Shown: positions 26,316 to 35,160 of the stretch, piece by piece
How the letters are laid out: the number at the start of each line of letters is the position of its first letter
Numbering within the stretch: position 1 is the stretch's first letter
Assembly (NCBI GenBank): GCA_039030555.1
Contig: JBCCDY010000021.1
Location: 17,121 to 81,120 of the forward strand
DNA: 64,000 nucleotides
Reading direction: 5' to 3'
Source: JBCCDY01 sp039030555
GTDB lineage: Bacteria; Bacteroidota; Bacteroidia; Cytophagales; Cyclobacteriaceae
Translations under genes and position numbers: made by a program
The notes under the pieces: generated by a model
Told to the model about the DNA's origin: nothing
The model's database searches: none
What the model saw: the letters and a program-made list of their open reading frames with translations, nothing else

Positions 26316-27578
26316 ATGAAAATAAAAGGACTTAGATGGTGGATTATCGGATTGGTTTGTATTGCCACCATTATTAATTATATAGATCGTAGTGCGCTGG
26401 CGATTATGTGGCCGGATATATCTAAGGATCTGGGAATGGACAAGAATGAGTATGCTTTGATACTCAATGTCTTCCTTATAGCCTATGCGGTAGGTCAATC
26501 ATTGTCCGGGAAAATGTTCGATAAAATAGGAACCAGGGCTGGATTTGTTGTTTCCATTACCATCTGGGGTTTGGCGACAGCCGTTCATGCATTTGCCAAA
26601 GGCGTATTTTCATTTAGTGTTTTCAGGGTGTTTTTAGGATTGGGAGAAGCGGGAAACTGGCCGGGTGCAGTAAAAAGTAATGCCGAATGGTTTCCATCAA
26701 AAGAGCGTGCTTTTGCCCAGGGAATATTCAATTCAGGAGCTGCTTTAGGATCTATTGTAGCACCACCATTAATTGCTATAGTTTGGGTGGCTGTAGGATG
26801 GAAAATAACGTTTGTTCTACTTGGTCTTCTGGGTTTGCTATGGATTATCCCATGGCTCGTAATTAATAAGACTTTACCACAAAAACACCCGTGGATTACG
26901 GGAGAAGAAAGAGAACATATTTTATCGGGTATGGAGCAAGATGACGAAAGTGCAGCTAAACCCGGTTTAAGTATGACCAATATTCTTGCTCACAGAGAAT
27001 CGTGGGCAGTATTAATATCCCGCTTTTTTATAGAACCAATATGGTGGCTTTTTGTAGGGTGGATGCCTATTTACCTTGCAGATGTATATGGATTTAATGT
27101 AAAAGAAATTGGCTTTTTTGCATGGGTACCCTATGTGGGGGCAGCAATCGGAAGTCTATCCGGAGGGTATTTTTCGGGAAGGTTAATGACCAATGGAGCT
27201 TCTGTAGACCGTGCCAGAAAAAAAACCATTTTGGTAGGATGCATAATTATGTTTCTCGGCTTGATTGCAACAATACTGGCAGGAGATACACCAGTCAAAT
27301 TCGTGGCAATAGTGGCGGTTGTCCTATTTGGTTTTCAGTTCGTCATTTCAAACATTCAGACTATTCCAAGCGACCTGTTTAGTGGTAAATCTGTGGGGTC
27401 ATTGGCTGGTTTAGGAGGTACGGTTGGAATATTTTCAGTCATTATCATGAACTTTCTTGTTCCTGTAATTACCGACAATTATTCTTATACACCAATCTTC
27501 ATCATGATTGCCCTATTTGTGCCTCTCTGCTATTTTTCAATTAGTTTTTTTGCTAAGACAATAAAGCCAGTCGGTTAA
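26316..27578 (+). CDS. MFS transporter, hexuronate (ExuT/ACS) family
   Basis: A 420-residue inner-membrane protein with 12 predicted helices. It begins RWWIIGLVCIATIINYIDRSALA and has GEAGNWPG in the N-terminal half, typical of the anion:cation symporter (hexuronate/glucarate) branch of MFS. In the alginate locus it is expected to bring DEH or unsaturated uronate across the inner membrane. It lacks a signal peptide. It is separated from kdgF by 20 bp and from the SDR gene by 40 bp, so operonic. Confidence 0.92.
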   Translation: MKIKGLRWWIIGLVCIATIINYIDRSALAIMWPDISKDLGMDKNEYALILNVFLIAYAVGQSLSGKMFDKIGTRAGFVVSITIWGLATAVHAFAKGVFSFSVFRVFLGLGEAGNWPGAVKSNAEWFPSKERAFAQGIFNSGAALGSIVAPPLIAIVWVAVGWKITFVLLGLLGLLWIIPWLVINKTLPQKHPWITGEEREHILSGMEQDDESAAKPGLSMTNILAHRESWAVLISRFFIEPIWWLFVGWMPIYLADVYGFNVKEIGFFAWVPYVGAAIGSLSGGYFSGRLMTNGASVDRARKKTILVGCIIMFLGLIATILAGDTPVKFVAIVAVVLFGFQFVISNIQTIPSDLFSGKSVGSLAGLGGTVGIFSVIIMNFLVPVITDNYSYTPIFIMIALFVPLCYFSISFFAKTIKPVG

Positions 27579-27618
27579 TTATATATAAATAAATAAAAAT
27601 CAATTAATAAAGTACAAA

Positions 27619-28380
27619 ATGAAATCAGAAGGAAAAATTGCCATAGTTACCGGTGCTACGGGGGGTATTGGTTTTGAGGTTGCAAAGAGATTAGGAAAAG
27701 ACGGATATATCGTTGCATTAAATGGTATCGATCATGAAGCAGGGGCTAAAAGAGTAGACGAACTGTCCAAAGAAGGAATTACGGCCGAGTATTACGGCTT
27801 TGATGTCACTAAGGAAGAAGAGGTAACTTCAAATATTGTTTCAATAGGGGAAAAGTATGGTAGGATAGATACTCTTGTGAATAATGCGGGAGGTTTAGGA
27901 GGAAGGTCAAGGTTTGAAGAAATGACCACGGAATTCTATAGGTTTGTGATGGCATTAAACCTTGATTCCGTATTTTTTACTTCAAGAGCTGCAATTCCTT
28001 TCCTTAAGAAGGGGGAACATCCTTCCATAATAAATTATACTTCAAATGCGGGTTGGAATGCCGGAGGGCCAGGTGCCGGAATCTATGGTACTTCAAAAGC
28101 CGGGGTTCATGCTATTACAAGAGCTATGGCAAAAGATTTAGCAGAGTACGGGATAAGAGTAAATGCAGTATCTCCTGGAACTATTGATACTCCGTTTCAT
28201 GCTCAGATTAAATCTACCAAACCGGAAGTCTTCGCTTCATGGAAGAATAATATTATGCTGGGGAGGTTGGGGCAGCCAGAAGAAGTAGCTTCTGTAGTTT
28301 CTTTCCTGGCAGGTAAAGATGCGTCGTTCATTACTGCTGAAACGGTACAGATTGGTGGTGGTCAGGCCTTGGGTATATAA
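27619..28380 (+). CDS. Short-chain dehydrogenase, probable DEH reductase
   Basis: A 253-residue NAD(P)-dependent SDR. The cofactor motif is TGATGGIG (about 11-18), NNAGG is present, and the catalytic triad comes from the Ser in YTSN with Tyr156 and Lys160 (YGTSK). In alginate catabolism an SDR of this type reduces DEH to 2-keto-3-deoxygluconate, the substrate of the kinases downstream. NADH or NADPH preference cannot be told with confidence. It is the last of the compact kdgF-MFS-SDR group. Confidence 0.86.
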   Translation: MKSEGKIAIVTGATGGIGFEVAKRLGKDGYIVALNGIDHEAGAKRVDELSKEGITAEYYGFDVTKEEEVTSNIVSIGEKYGRIDTLVNNAGGLGGRSRFEEMTTEFYRFVMALNLDSVFFTSRAAIPFLKKGEHPSIINYTSNAGWNAGGPGAGIYGTSKAGVHAITRAMAKDLAEYGIRVNAVSPGTIDTPFHAQIKSTKPEVFASWKNNIMLGRLGQPEEVASVVSFLAGKDASFITAETVQIGGGQALGI

Positions 28381-28452
28381 GGCATATATGTTTCAGACAG
28401 ATATATATGAATAAGAAATATTAGTAGTGGTTATCCATCAATTAGCTAAATA

Positions 28453-29478
28453 ATGAAGTTAACCGTATTAATATTTCTTATTTCGTTTTCATTTAGGTTT
28501 TGCGTTTTAGCGCAAGATACCGTGTATTTAGACGAGAAGTTTAAGGAGACAGTAAAGACTGCGGCAAGCTATTATCGCGTATATGACAATCATCCTTACT
28601 TTGAGGAGTATCTATGGGTTAAAACTTACTACATCAGCGATAGTATTCAATCAACTGCTACCTGTAAAACAAAAGACTGTCTAACAAAAGAGTTTCATGC
28701 AGAATGGTATTTTGAAAATGGGAACAAAAAGAGAGAATGTGATTACGTAAATGAAAAGATAGATGGTCTATGGACTGAATGGTATGAAAATGGAAATCTA
28801 AAAGAACAAGCAGAGTATATTTCAGGATCCAGAATAGGTATGTGGAAAAGATGGTATGAAGATGGTAAACCTAAATTAGAAGGGACAAACCTGGCGGATA
28901 AAACGTTACCTTCTCACCGAAGATATACGGTCATTAGCCATTGGGATACTATGGGTAAAAAATTGGTAACGAACGGTGATGGGTTGGCCAGGTATTACCA
29001 TAAAAATCTAGATACGCTAGTTGTTTCTTCTGAAGGAAGCTATAAAAATGGATACAAAACAGGAGAATGGCGTGGCTATAGCAAGCTAGGCAAATTAAAG
29101 TATAAGGAAACATATATAGGCTACGAAGTCTACGGTAAGAGTTGGGATGAATTTGGAAATGAGTACTCATATACAAAAGGTGAAATTAAACCCTCATTCA
29201 AAGGAGGTTCCAAGAGATTATACGATATAATAAGTCGAAACCTTAAGTATCCTAAGGAAGCAAAAAAAGCGAAGGTTGAAGGTAAAGTCTTTATTTCATT
29301 TGTGGTGGATGAATTAGGGAAAGTAACCGATGCAAAAGCACTGAACGATATTGGATATGGATGTGCTATGGAAGCTGTAAGCTTATTGAGAAAACTGCCA
29401 GATTGGAATCCCGGAAACCAACGTGGTCAACCTAAAAAGATGAGGATGGTGCTTCCTGTAACATTCAGGCTTGATTGA
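28453..29478 (+). CDS. Exported MORN-repeat protein with TonB C-terminal domain
   Basis: A 341-residue protein with a signal peptide (ending near FCVLAQ). Residues about 70-150 hold repeats of the type EWYENGNLKEQAEY (MORN/YwqK-like), with a further degenerate set to about 235. The C-terminal 80 residues are a TonB domain (YPKEAKKAKVEGKVFISFVV ... LPVTFRLD). Unlike a classical TonB it has no uncleaved N-terminal membrane anchor or Pro-rich spacer. It may be a periplasmic energy-transfer accessory for the SusC receptor, or an unrelated protein. It lies inside the alginate locus between SDR and PL6 genes, on the same strand. The domain match is clear; the role is not. Confidence 0.72.
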   Translation: MKLTVLIFLISFSFRFCVLAQDTVYLDEKFKETVKTAASYYRVYDNHPYFEEYLWVKTYYISDSIQSTATCKTKDCLTKEFHAEWYFENGNKKRECDYVNEKIDGLWTEWYENGNLKEQAEYISGSRIGMWKRWYEDGKPKLEGTNLADKTLPSHRRYTVISHWDTMGKKLVTNGDGLARYYHKNLDTLVVSSEGSYKNGYKTGEWRGYSKLGKLKYKETYIGYEVYGKSWDEFGNEYSYTKGEIKPSFKGGSKRLYDIISRNLKYPKEAKKAKVEGKVFISFVVDELGKVTDAKALNDIGYGCAMEAVSLLRKLPDWNPGNQRGQPKKMRMVLPVTFRLD

Positions 29479-29526
29479 GTTAGTTCATTCAAATTCGTTA
29501 CCAGTTAACCAACAATTAAAAATCTT

Positions 29527-31431
29527 ATGAGAAAGTCTACTACTTTTTGCTTTCTGTTTTTTTGGCAGTTTACAATTTTAGCACAAACAATATTTAACGT
29601 CTCTTCTCAATCGCAATTCGATAGTGCATTGGATCAGGCTAATGAAGGGGATTCTATTGTATGGGATTCAGGCACATACCCGGATATTTTCATGGATATT
29701 GATGAGGATGGAGTAGTTATTACAGCTGAAGTGAATGGAGGAGTTGTTTTCAACGGAGCATCAAGAGTAGTAATTCGTGGTGATCAAATTACCCTAAGTG
29801 GGTTTCAATTCATTGGTGGAGATATCGGTACAAACGATGTTATTGAAATACGTGGAAGTGATATTCTTATCACACAAATAAACATTAATGAGTACACGTG
29901 TTATAAGTACTTAATTGTTGATGAAGAGTCGAGGTTCACTACCATTAGCTTTAGCAATTTTGAAAACAGGTTAAACCTTGATGACCAAAACATACTTTCC
30001 ATATTAATAGGGGAGCAGCCTGGATTTCATAAAGTGCAATATTGTTCTTTCAAAAATTTTGATGGTGAAGGCAATGATTTCGGTATAGAACCTATTAGAA
30101 TTGGTTTAAGCACACAGGGTAATTTGAATGGTCGGAATGTAGTGGAATTCTGCTATTTTTCAAACTGCGATGGGGATGGGGAGCTCATCTCCTATAAAGG
30201 GGCACAAAATATTATAAGGTACAATACTTTTATTGATAATTCTGTAGCAGAATTGGTATTAAGAAATGGAGATCAAGCCGTTGTCTATGGAAACTTTTTC
30301 ATAAACAATATGGGGGGTATAAGAGTGCGTGAAGGGCAAAATCATTTCATATACAATAACTATTTCCAGGATTTAGATAGAAGGGCAATTTTTCTTCAGA
30401 ATGATCCGGTAGACCCATTGGACAATATTCATATATACTTCAATACGATTATTAATTCTGGCGAAATAAGGCTTGGAGGGAGTGGAGATAGTCCTCCATC
30501 GAATGTGTATTTCGCTAATAATATTTTCTCTAATCCTACTGATGATTTGTTTGAAGACCCAACTGGAAATGAAATGTGGTTAGGTAATATTTCCAGTGGT
30601 TCTTTAGGGATCAGTCGTCCTAATACGGGATTAGAAGATATAGACCCGCAGTTAGTTCAAAATGAGTTAGGGTATTTTCAGCTCGAGGAGACCAGTCCTG
30701 CAATTAATGCCGGAGTATCAGGATATCCAGACATATTGGAATTTGAAGGCGTTGAATTTGACTCTGAGCTATTACTGGATTTATTGATGCAAAGTAGACC
30801 CGAACCGGATGTTGATAAAGATGTAGGTGCGGTGGAGTTTTCTACTGAAATCGTCCAGCCTCATGCGACAGAGCAAAACACAGGGCCATCTTACCTTTCA
30901 ACCCTTCAATTTGTTTCCATAAATACTTCTGCAACCGAAGGTGGCAGTGTTTTATTAGAACCGGAACAGCAGGAATATGCTTTAGGGTCTATCATAAACG
31001 CTACTGCTATACCTAATGAGTTATTTGTCTTTGCAGGATGGCAGGGTGATTTGGAAGGAACAGAAAATCCACAACGTTTTGAGGTTATGGAAAACATGGA
31101 GATTCGTGCTATTTTTGAGCCCAGCATAATATTGAGTTCTAATAACGAATTCGAGAATCAAAATGAGATTAGTGTTTATCCAAACCCTTCATCGGAAAGG
31201 CTATCGATAAAAGTAAATAGCCCTTTTATCACCGGTTTAAAATTTGAGGTTTTCTCCATCGAGGGAAGAAAAACGTCAATTCATTCTGAATTTGTTTCTG
31301 TTCAGGACGCTTTGAACTCAGGTATTGATATATCCACTTTATTACCAGGTATTTATTTTGTGAAAATGGAATTTTACTCCACTGATAGAAGTGTTCAAAG
31401 ATCTCAATTAATGAGGTTTGTAAAGAATTAG
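29527..31431 (+). CDS. PL6 alginate lyase with T9SS sorting domain
   Basis: A 634-residue secreted lyase. Signal peptide ending ILAQ, then a single PL6 beta-helix (about 25-400) with probable catalytic Lys224 (SYKG) and Arg246 (LRNG). After that comes an InlB B-repeat-like module (GGSVLLEPEQQEY ... FAGWQGDLEG, about 470-535). The end is a type IX C-terminal domain (VYPNPSSERLSI ... LLPGIYFVKM). It should be carried across the outer membrane and attached or released, unlike the lipoprotein PL6 upstream. A one-domain PL6 rather than two-domain, so its product pattern may differ. Confidence 0.92.
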   Translation: MRKSTTFCFLFFWQFTILAQTIFNVSSQSQFDSALDQANEGDSIVWDSGTYPDIFMDIDEDGVVITAEVNGGVVFNGASRVVIRGDQITLSGFQFIGGDIGTNDVIEIRGSDILITQININEYTCYKYLIVDEESRFTTISFSNFENRLNLDDQNILSILIGEQPGFHKVQYCSFKNFDGEGNDFGIEPIRIGLSTQGNLNGRNVVEFCYFSNCDGDGELISYKGAQNIIRYNTFIDNSVAELVLRNGDQAVVYGNFFINNMGGIRVREGQNHFIYNNYFQDLDRRAIFLQNDPVDPLDNIHIYFNTIINSGEIRLGGSGDSPPSNVYFANNIFSNPTDDLFEDPTGNEMWLGNISSGSLGISRPNTGLEDIDPQLVQNELGYFQLEETSPAINAGVSGYPDILEFEGVEFDSELLLDLLMQSRPEPDVDKDVGAVEFSTEIVQPHATEQNTGPSYLSTLQFVSINTSATEGGSVLLEPEQQEYALGSIINATAIPNELFVFAGWQGDLEGTENPQRFEVMENMEIRAIFEPSIILSSNNEFENQNEISVYPNPSSERLSIKVNSPFITGLKFEVFSIEGRKTSIHSEFVSVQDALNSGIDISTLLPGIYFVKMEFYSTDRSVQRSQLMRFVKN

Positions 31432-31495
31432 GTGAGTACCCTCATAGAATTCCATGCTTTTTTTCTTAGTGGTTTGATCTATATCTTGGCCTATT

Positions 31496-32158
31496 ATGAC
31501 CAAAGTAGGCCCATTAGACACCGCAGTATCCTTAGAATCATATGAATGTACCATTGCCGTAGAGTGCTGTGTCTTTGGTTTTCAGGAAAACACATTAAAA
31601 ATACTCTTGGTAAAGAGGTCGATTGAACCCTTTTCGGATTACTGGGTCCTACCAGGTGGAGCAATGAATGAGGGGGAAACGTTATCAGAATCAGTTCAAA
31701 AAGTCTTACTTAATTTAACAGGCATAAGTAAAATATCCCTGGAGCAGGTCGCAAGCTACAGTTCGGTAAAAAGACATCCTATCAAGAGAGTTGTGTCTGT
31801 TTCTTTTTATGCGCTTGTAAAACCTGAGAATTATCCGGTTATCCCCAAAAATTATATATCGGATATAAAATGGTATGAATTGAATAAGCTGCCAAAGTTG
31901 GGCTTTGATCATGATCAGCTGCTTAGTGATGCATTAAAAAAGTTGAGGGATAATCTTAGGCAAAATCTGGTATTTGGAGAATTGCTTCCGGATCTTTTTA
32001 CGCTTACAGAGGTCCAGCATCTTTATGAAAGTATACTGGATGAAAAGTTTGATCGAAGGAACTTCAGAAAAAAAATACTTCAAATGGACCTGTTAGAGCC
32101 TACTAATGAAAAAAAGGCAGGTGTGAAAGGAGGTCCGGTGTTGTTCAAAAGAAAATGA
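31496..32158 (+). CDS. Nudix-like transcriptional regulator (NrtR/AraR type)
   Basis: A 220-residue protein with an N-terminal Nudix-fold domain (CTIAVECCVFGF at about 18) and a C-terminal winged helix. The C-terminal part, with EVQHLYESILDEKFDRRNFR around residues 178-197, is typical of this family. In the Nudix box (from Gly55) the REUxEE segment is replaced by KVLLNL (69-74), so the metal-binding glutamates are lost and hydrolysis is unlikely. It is a sensor instead. It lies directly upstream of the KDG kinases, and Nudix-type regulators such as AraR control sugar catabolism in Bacteroidetes. A sugar-acid effector is inferred. It is a second regulator in the locus beside GntR. Confidence 0.82.
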   Translation: MTKVGPLDTAVSLESYECTIAVECCVFGFQENTLKILLVKRSIEPFSDYWVLPGGAMNEGETLSESVQKVLLNLTGISKISLEQVASYSSVKRHPIKRVVSVSFYALVKPENYPVIPKNYISDIKWYELNKLPKLGFDHDQLLSDALKKLRDNLRQNLVFGELLPDLFTLTEVQHLYESILDEKFDRRNFRKKILQMDLLEPTNEKKAGVKGGPVLFKRK

Positions 32159-32245
32159 GTTAATAGTGGCAAATTTATTTGCTAAAATGCCTTTCTGTGT
32201 ATAAATTACATAGAAAGAAAACAATCATTTTCAAACAACCCAAAA

Positions 32246-33289
32246 ATGAATAAAAGAGTAGTAACCTTCGGGGAAATCATGCTGAGGTTGGCGCCACAGG
32301 GGTTTCTTAGATTTTCACAGGCAAATAACTTCGATGTGGTATATGGCGGCGGAGAGTCTAACGTAGCGGTCTCACTGGCTAACTATGGAGTACCAGTCGA
32401 TTTTGTAACAAGATTACCTAAAAATGATATAGGTGAATGTGCATTAATGGAAATGAGAAAAAGGGGAGTAAACACCGATCACATCATTTTTGGAGGAGAT
32501 AGATTAGGGATTTATTTCCTTGAAACAGGAGCTGTAAGTAGGGGAAGCAAGGTGGTATATGACAGGGCTCACTCTGCCATGTCGGAGATTAGTGCAGGAA
32601 TGATTGACTGGGAAAAGGTTTTCGAAGGTGTCTCCTGGTTTCATTGGACGGGTATAACACCTGCTATTTCTCATGGCGCAGCAGATGCGTGCCTGGAAGC
32701 CGTAAAGATCGCTTCTAAAAAAGGTATAACGATATCTACAGATTTGAATTATAGGGCAAAGCTTTGGAAATATGGGGGTGACCGGGAAGCTATCATGACG
32801 GAACTGACTTCTTATTGTGATATAATTTTAGGTAATGAAGAAGATGCTGAGATGCACTTTGGAATAAAACCAGCAGGTATTAGCGTGCAGACGGAGGGAC
32901 ATAATGTAAAAGCCGAAGCATTTTTATCTGTTTGTAAGCAGATGATGGCAAAGTTTCCAAAAGCAAGGAAAGTGATAACAACACTTAGGGGTTCAATATC
33001 AGCTTCGCACAATACCTGGGCCGGAGTACTATATGATGGGAAACAGATGTATGAGAGTGTTCAATATCAAATAACGGATATAGTCGATCGTGTAGGCGGA
33101 GGAGATTCCTTTATGGGAGGGCTTATTTACGGGCTTCTGAAGTACCCGGAAGATGACCAGAATGCACTAAATTTCGCAGTGGCAGCCTCATGTCTCAAAC
33201 ATACGATTAAGGGTGATGCCAATTTAGTTACTGTTGCAGAAGTAGAAAAATTAATGGGCGGCGACGCATCCGGAAGAGTAGCCAGATAA
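32246..33289 (+). CDS. kdgK: 2-dehydro-3-deoxygluconate kinase (PfkB family)
   Basis: A 347-residue sugar kinase that phosphorylates KDG to KDPG. Features of the family: VYGGGESNVAVSLANYG near the N-terminus, the DLNYRAKLW motif (166-174; Tyr169 and Arg170 probably near the substrate carboxylate), and the anion hole/catalytic base GGGDSF with Asp287. Length and motif match known KDG kinases well. It is followed by a second, more divergent copy. No other carbon source explains its place in the alginate locus. Confidence 0.92.
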   Translation: MNKRVVTFGEIMLRLAPQGFLRFSQANNFDVVYGGGESNVAVSLANYGVPVDFVTRLPKNDIGECALMEMRKRGVNTDHIIFGGDRLGIYFLETGAVSRGSKVVYDRAHSAMSEISAGMIDWEKVFEGVSWFHWTGITPAISHGAADACLEAVKIASKKGITISTDLNYRAKLWKYGGDREAIMTELTSYCDIILGNEEDAEMHFGIKPAGISVQTEGHNVKAEAFLSVCKQMMAKFPKARKVITTLRGSISASHNTWAGVLYDGKQMYESVQYQITDIVDRVGGGDSFMGGLIYGLLKYPEDDQNALNFAVAASCLKHTIKGDANLVTVAEVEKLMGGDASGRVAR

Positions 33290-33335
33290 TTGAAATAGAG
33301 TGTGAGCAGTATGTGCCACAAGTAGATAGAGTAAA

Positions 33336-34337
33336 GTGAAAAAGGTCGTAACATTTGGGGAAGTAATGATGAGGCTGTCCCCACCGGGCTATGCAAAGTT
33401 TTCTCAGGTTAATGAACTGGAGCTGGCATACGGAGGAGGCGAAGCTAATGTAGCAATATCACTAGCTTACTTTGGTATGGCATGCGTCCATGTTACCAGA
33501 TTTCCAGATAACTTAATAGGCAGATCTGCAACCCAATATCTTCGACATCACTGGTTAGATACCTCAGAAGTTATTTACGGAGAGGGTAGAATGGGGAAAT
33601 ATTTTATAGAGAAAGGGGCGGTTCACAGAAGTAGCGAAGTAGTTTATGAAAGGGATCATTCGGCCTTTTCTTTAATTGAACCTGAAATGGTGAATTGGGA
33701 AAGAGTGCTTGAATGTGCTGATTGGTTTCATTTTACGGGTATTACTCCAGGTATAAGTCAGGGGGCGTTCGACAATTGTTTAAAAGCAATTGAAGTAGCA
33801 AACAGAAACGGAATAACGGTTTCCTTGGATGTTCATTCCAGAAAGAATTTATGGAGGTATGGAAGAAACCAGGAAGATGTACTTAATGAATTGATCCGCG
33901 GATGCGATGTTTTAATAGCCAGTCAACACGATATGCAAAATGTGCTGGATATTGAAGGTAAAGAGCCTTCTTTTGAGACCTGTGCATGTATGGTTTCTTC
34001 AAAATACAATAGGGTAAAAAAAGTTGTCGATAAAAACAGAGAGAGTTTAAATGCATCTCATAACAGGGTTCAAGGCTTACTATGGAATGGTGTGTCTACT
34101 CTGTATTCATCTACATTTGATGTAACGCATATTGTTGATCGCGTTGGTACCGGCGATGCTTTTGCTGCGGGATTAATTTATGGGTTGCTGGAATATGAAA
34201 ATGATCAGGACGCAATTGATTTTGCTTCTGCGGCTTGCTCATTAAAACACACGGTTGAAGGAGATGCCAATTTGGTATCGTCGCGTGACGTCAAAAGATT
34301 AGTTCAAGGAAATGTTTCAGGAAGAATAATTAGATAA
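33336..34337 (+). CDS. Second PfkB kinase, diverged KDG kinase paralogue
   Basis: A 333-residue paralogue of the preceding kinase, with a GTG start (KKVVTFGEVMMRLSPPGY). The ATP-site motif is GTGDAF with Asp274. The substrate motif is DVHSRKNLW (165-173), so the Asn-Tyr of the first copy is changed to His-Ser while the Arg is kept. It may act on a different 2-keto-3-deoxy sugar acid, for example KDGal, or have lower activity. Both paralogues carry the characteristic VNWERV/IDWEKV region. The next gene (aldolase) starts directly at its stop, so they are translationally linked. Confidence 0.88.
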   Translation: MKKVVTFGEVMMRLSPPGYAKFSQVNELELAYGGGEANVAISLAYFGMACVHVTRFPDNLIGRSATQYLRHHWLDTSEVIYGEGRMGKYFIEKGAVHRSSEVVYERDHSAFSLIEPEMVNWERVLECADWFHFTGITPGISQGAFDNCLKAIEVANRNGITVSLDVHSRKNLWRYGRNQEDVLNELIRGCDVLIASQHDMQNVLDIEGKEPSFETCACMVSSKYNRVKKVVDKNRESLNASHNRVQGLLWNGVSTLYSSTFDVTHIVDRVGTGDAFAAGLIYGLLEYENDQDAIDFASAACSLKHTVEGDANLVSSRDVKRLVQGNVSGRIIR

Positions 34338-35006
34338 ATGGCTAGATTTTCAAGAATACAGGTATATAACACCATGGAAAAAACAGGATTAGTTCCTCTT
34401 TTTTACCATTCCGATTTAGAGATATCCAAATCGGTATTAAAATCATGTTATGATGGTGGTGCAAGGGTTTTAGAGTTTACAAATCGGGGGGACTATGCCC
34501 ACGAAATTTTTCGTGAATTAAACAAATATGCAGAACGTGAATTACCCGATATGATATTAGGTGTCGGGTCTGTAACAGATGCTGGTACAGCTTCATTATA
34601 TATGCAATTGGGTTGTAATTTCGTCGTCACGCCTGTTTTAAGAGAAGACATTGCACGGGTTTGCAATAGAAAAAAGATTCTATGGTCTCCCGGATGTGGT
34701 TCACTTACCGAAATTACAAAAGCAGAAGAACTGGGCTGTGAGCTGGTTAAACTTTTTCCGGGGGGAACTTATGGGCCAGGTTTTGTAAAAGCAATAAAAG
34801 GTCCTCAACACTGGACGTCCATCATGCCTACCGGAGGCGTATCTCCAAGTGAAGATAATCTCAAAGAATGGTTCGGAGCGGGTGTCACCTGTGTAGGAAT
34901 GGGCTCCAAGCTCATTTCAAAAGAAATCATTGAGAATAGGAACTTCGAAGGACTTACTCAAATTGTAAGCGATACCATAAATACAATTCGTTTGATTAAA
35001 AGATAG
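34338..35006 (+). CDS. eda: KDPG/KHG aldolase
   Basis: A 222-residue class I aldolase splitting KDPG to pyruvate and glyceraldehyde-3-phosphate. Schiff-base Lys138 (in VKLFPG) and Glu46 (in LEFTNRG) are present; E. coli Eda has Lys133 and Glu45. The phosphate site includes MPTGGV. It immediately follows the second kinase without a gap and is the last gene of the locus, closing the pathway from alginate to central metabolism. Confidence 0.94.
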   Translation: MARFSRIQVYNTMEKTGLVPLFYHSDLEISKSVLKSCYDGGARVLEFTNRGDYAHEIFRELNKYAERELPDMILGVGSVTDAGTASLYMQLGCNFVVTPVLREDIARVCNRKKILWSPGCGSLTEITKAEELGCELVKLFPGGTYGPGFVKAIKGPQHWTSIMPTGGVSPSEDNLKEWFGAGVTCVGMGSKLISKEIIENRNFEGLTQIVSDTINTIRLIKR

Positions 35007-35110
35007 CCCGATTATATGTTAAAACTAAGTATCGTGAGGTAACGCGAGTTGAAGCTGACTAAAAATTGAGAAAAAACCCTTTATATAAAAGGCTTTTTTA
35101 AAATTGTTTG

Positions 35111-35138
35111 AACCCTGATTGTAAAATCAGGGTTTTTT
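35111..35138 (+). terminator. Intrinsic terminator ending the alginate locus
   Basis: AACCCTGATT pairs with AATCAGGGTT around a short loop, followed by TTTT. A weaker hairpin (CCTTT ... AAAGG plus T tract) lies about 30 bp earlier. Together they close the transcript after the aldolase gene. Confidence 0.88.
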
Positions 35139-35160
35139 ATTTTAGGAACATTCTAAACTC

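Noticed and set aside
28453..29478. Calling this gene a toxin-antitoxin antitoxin (YwqK) because of its MORN-like repeats
   Set aside because: It has a signal peptide and a TonB C-terminal domain, and no toxin partner lies next to it.
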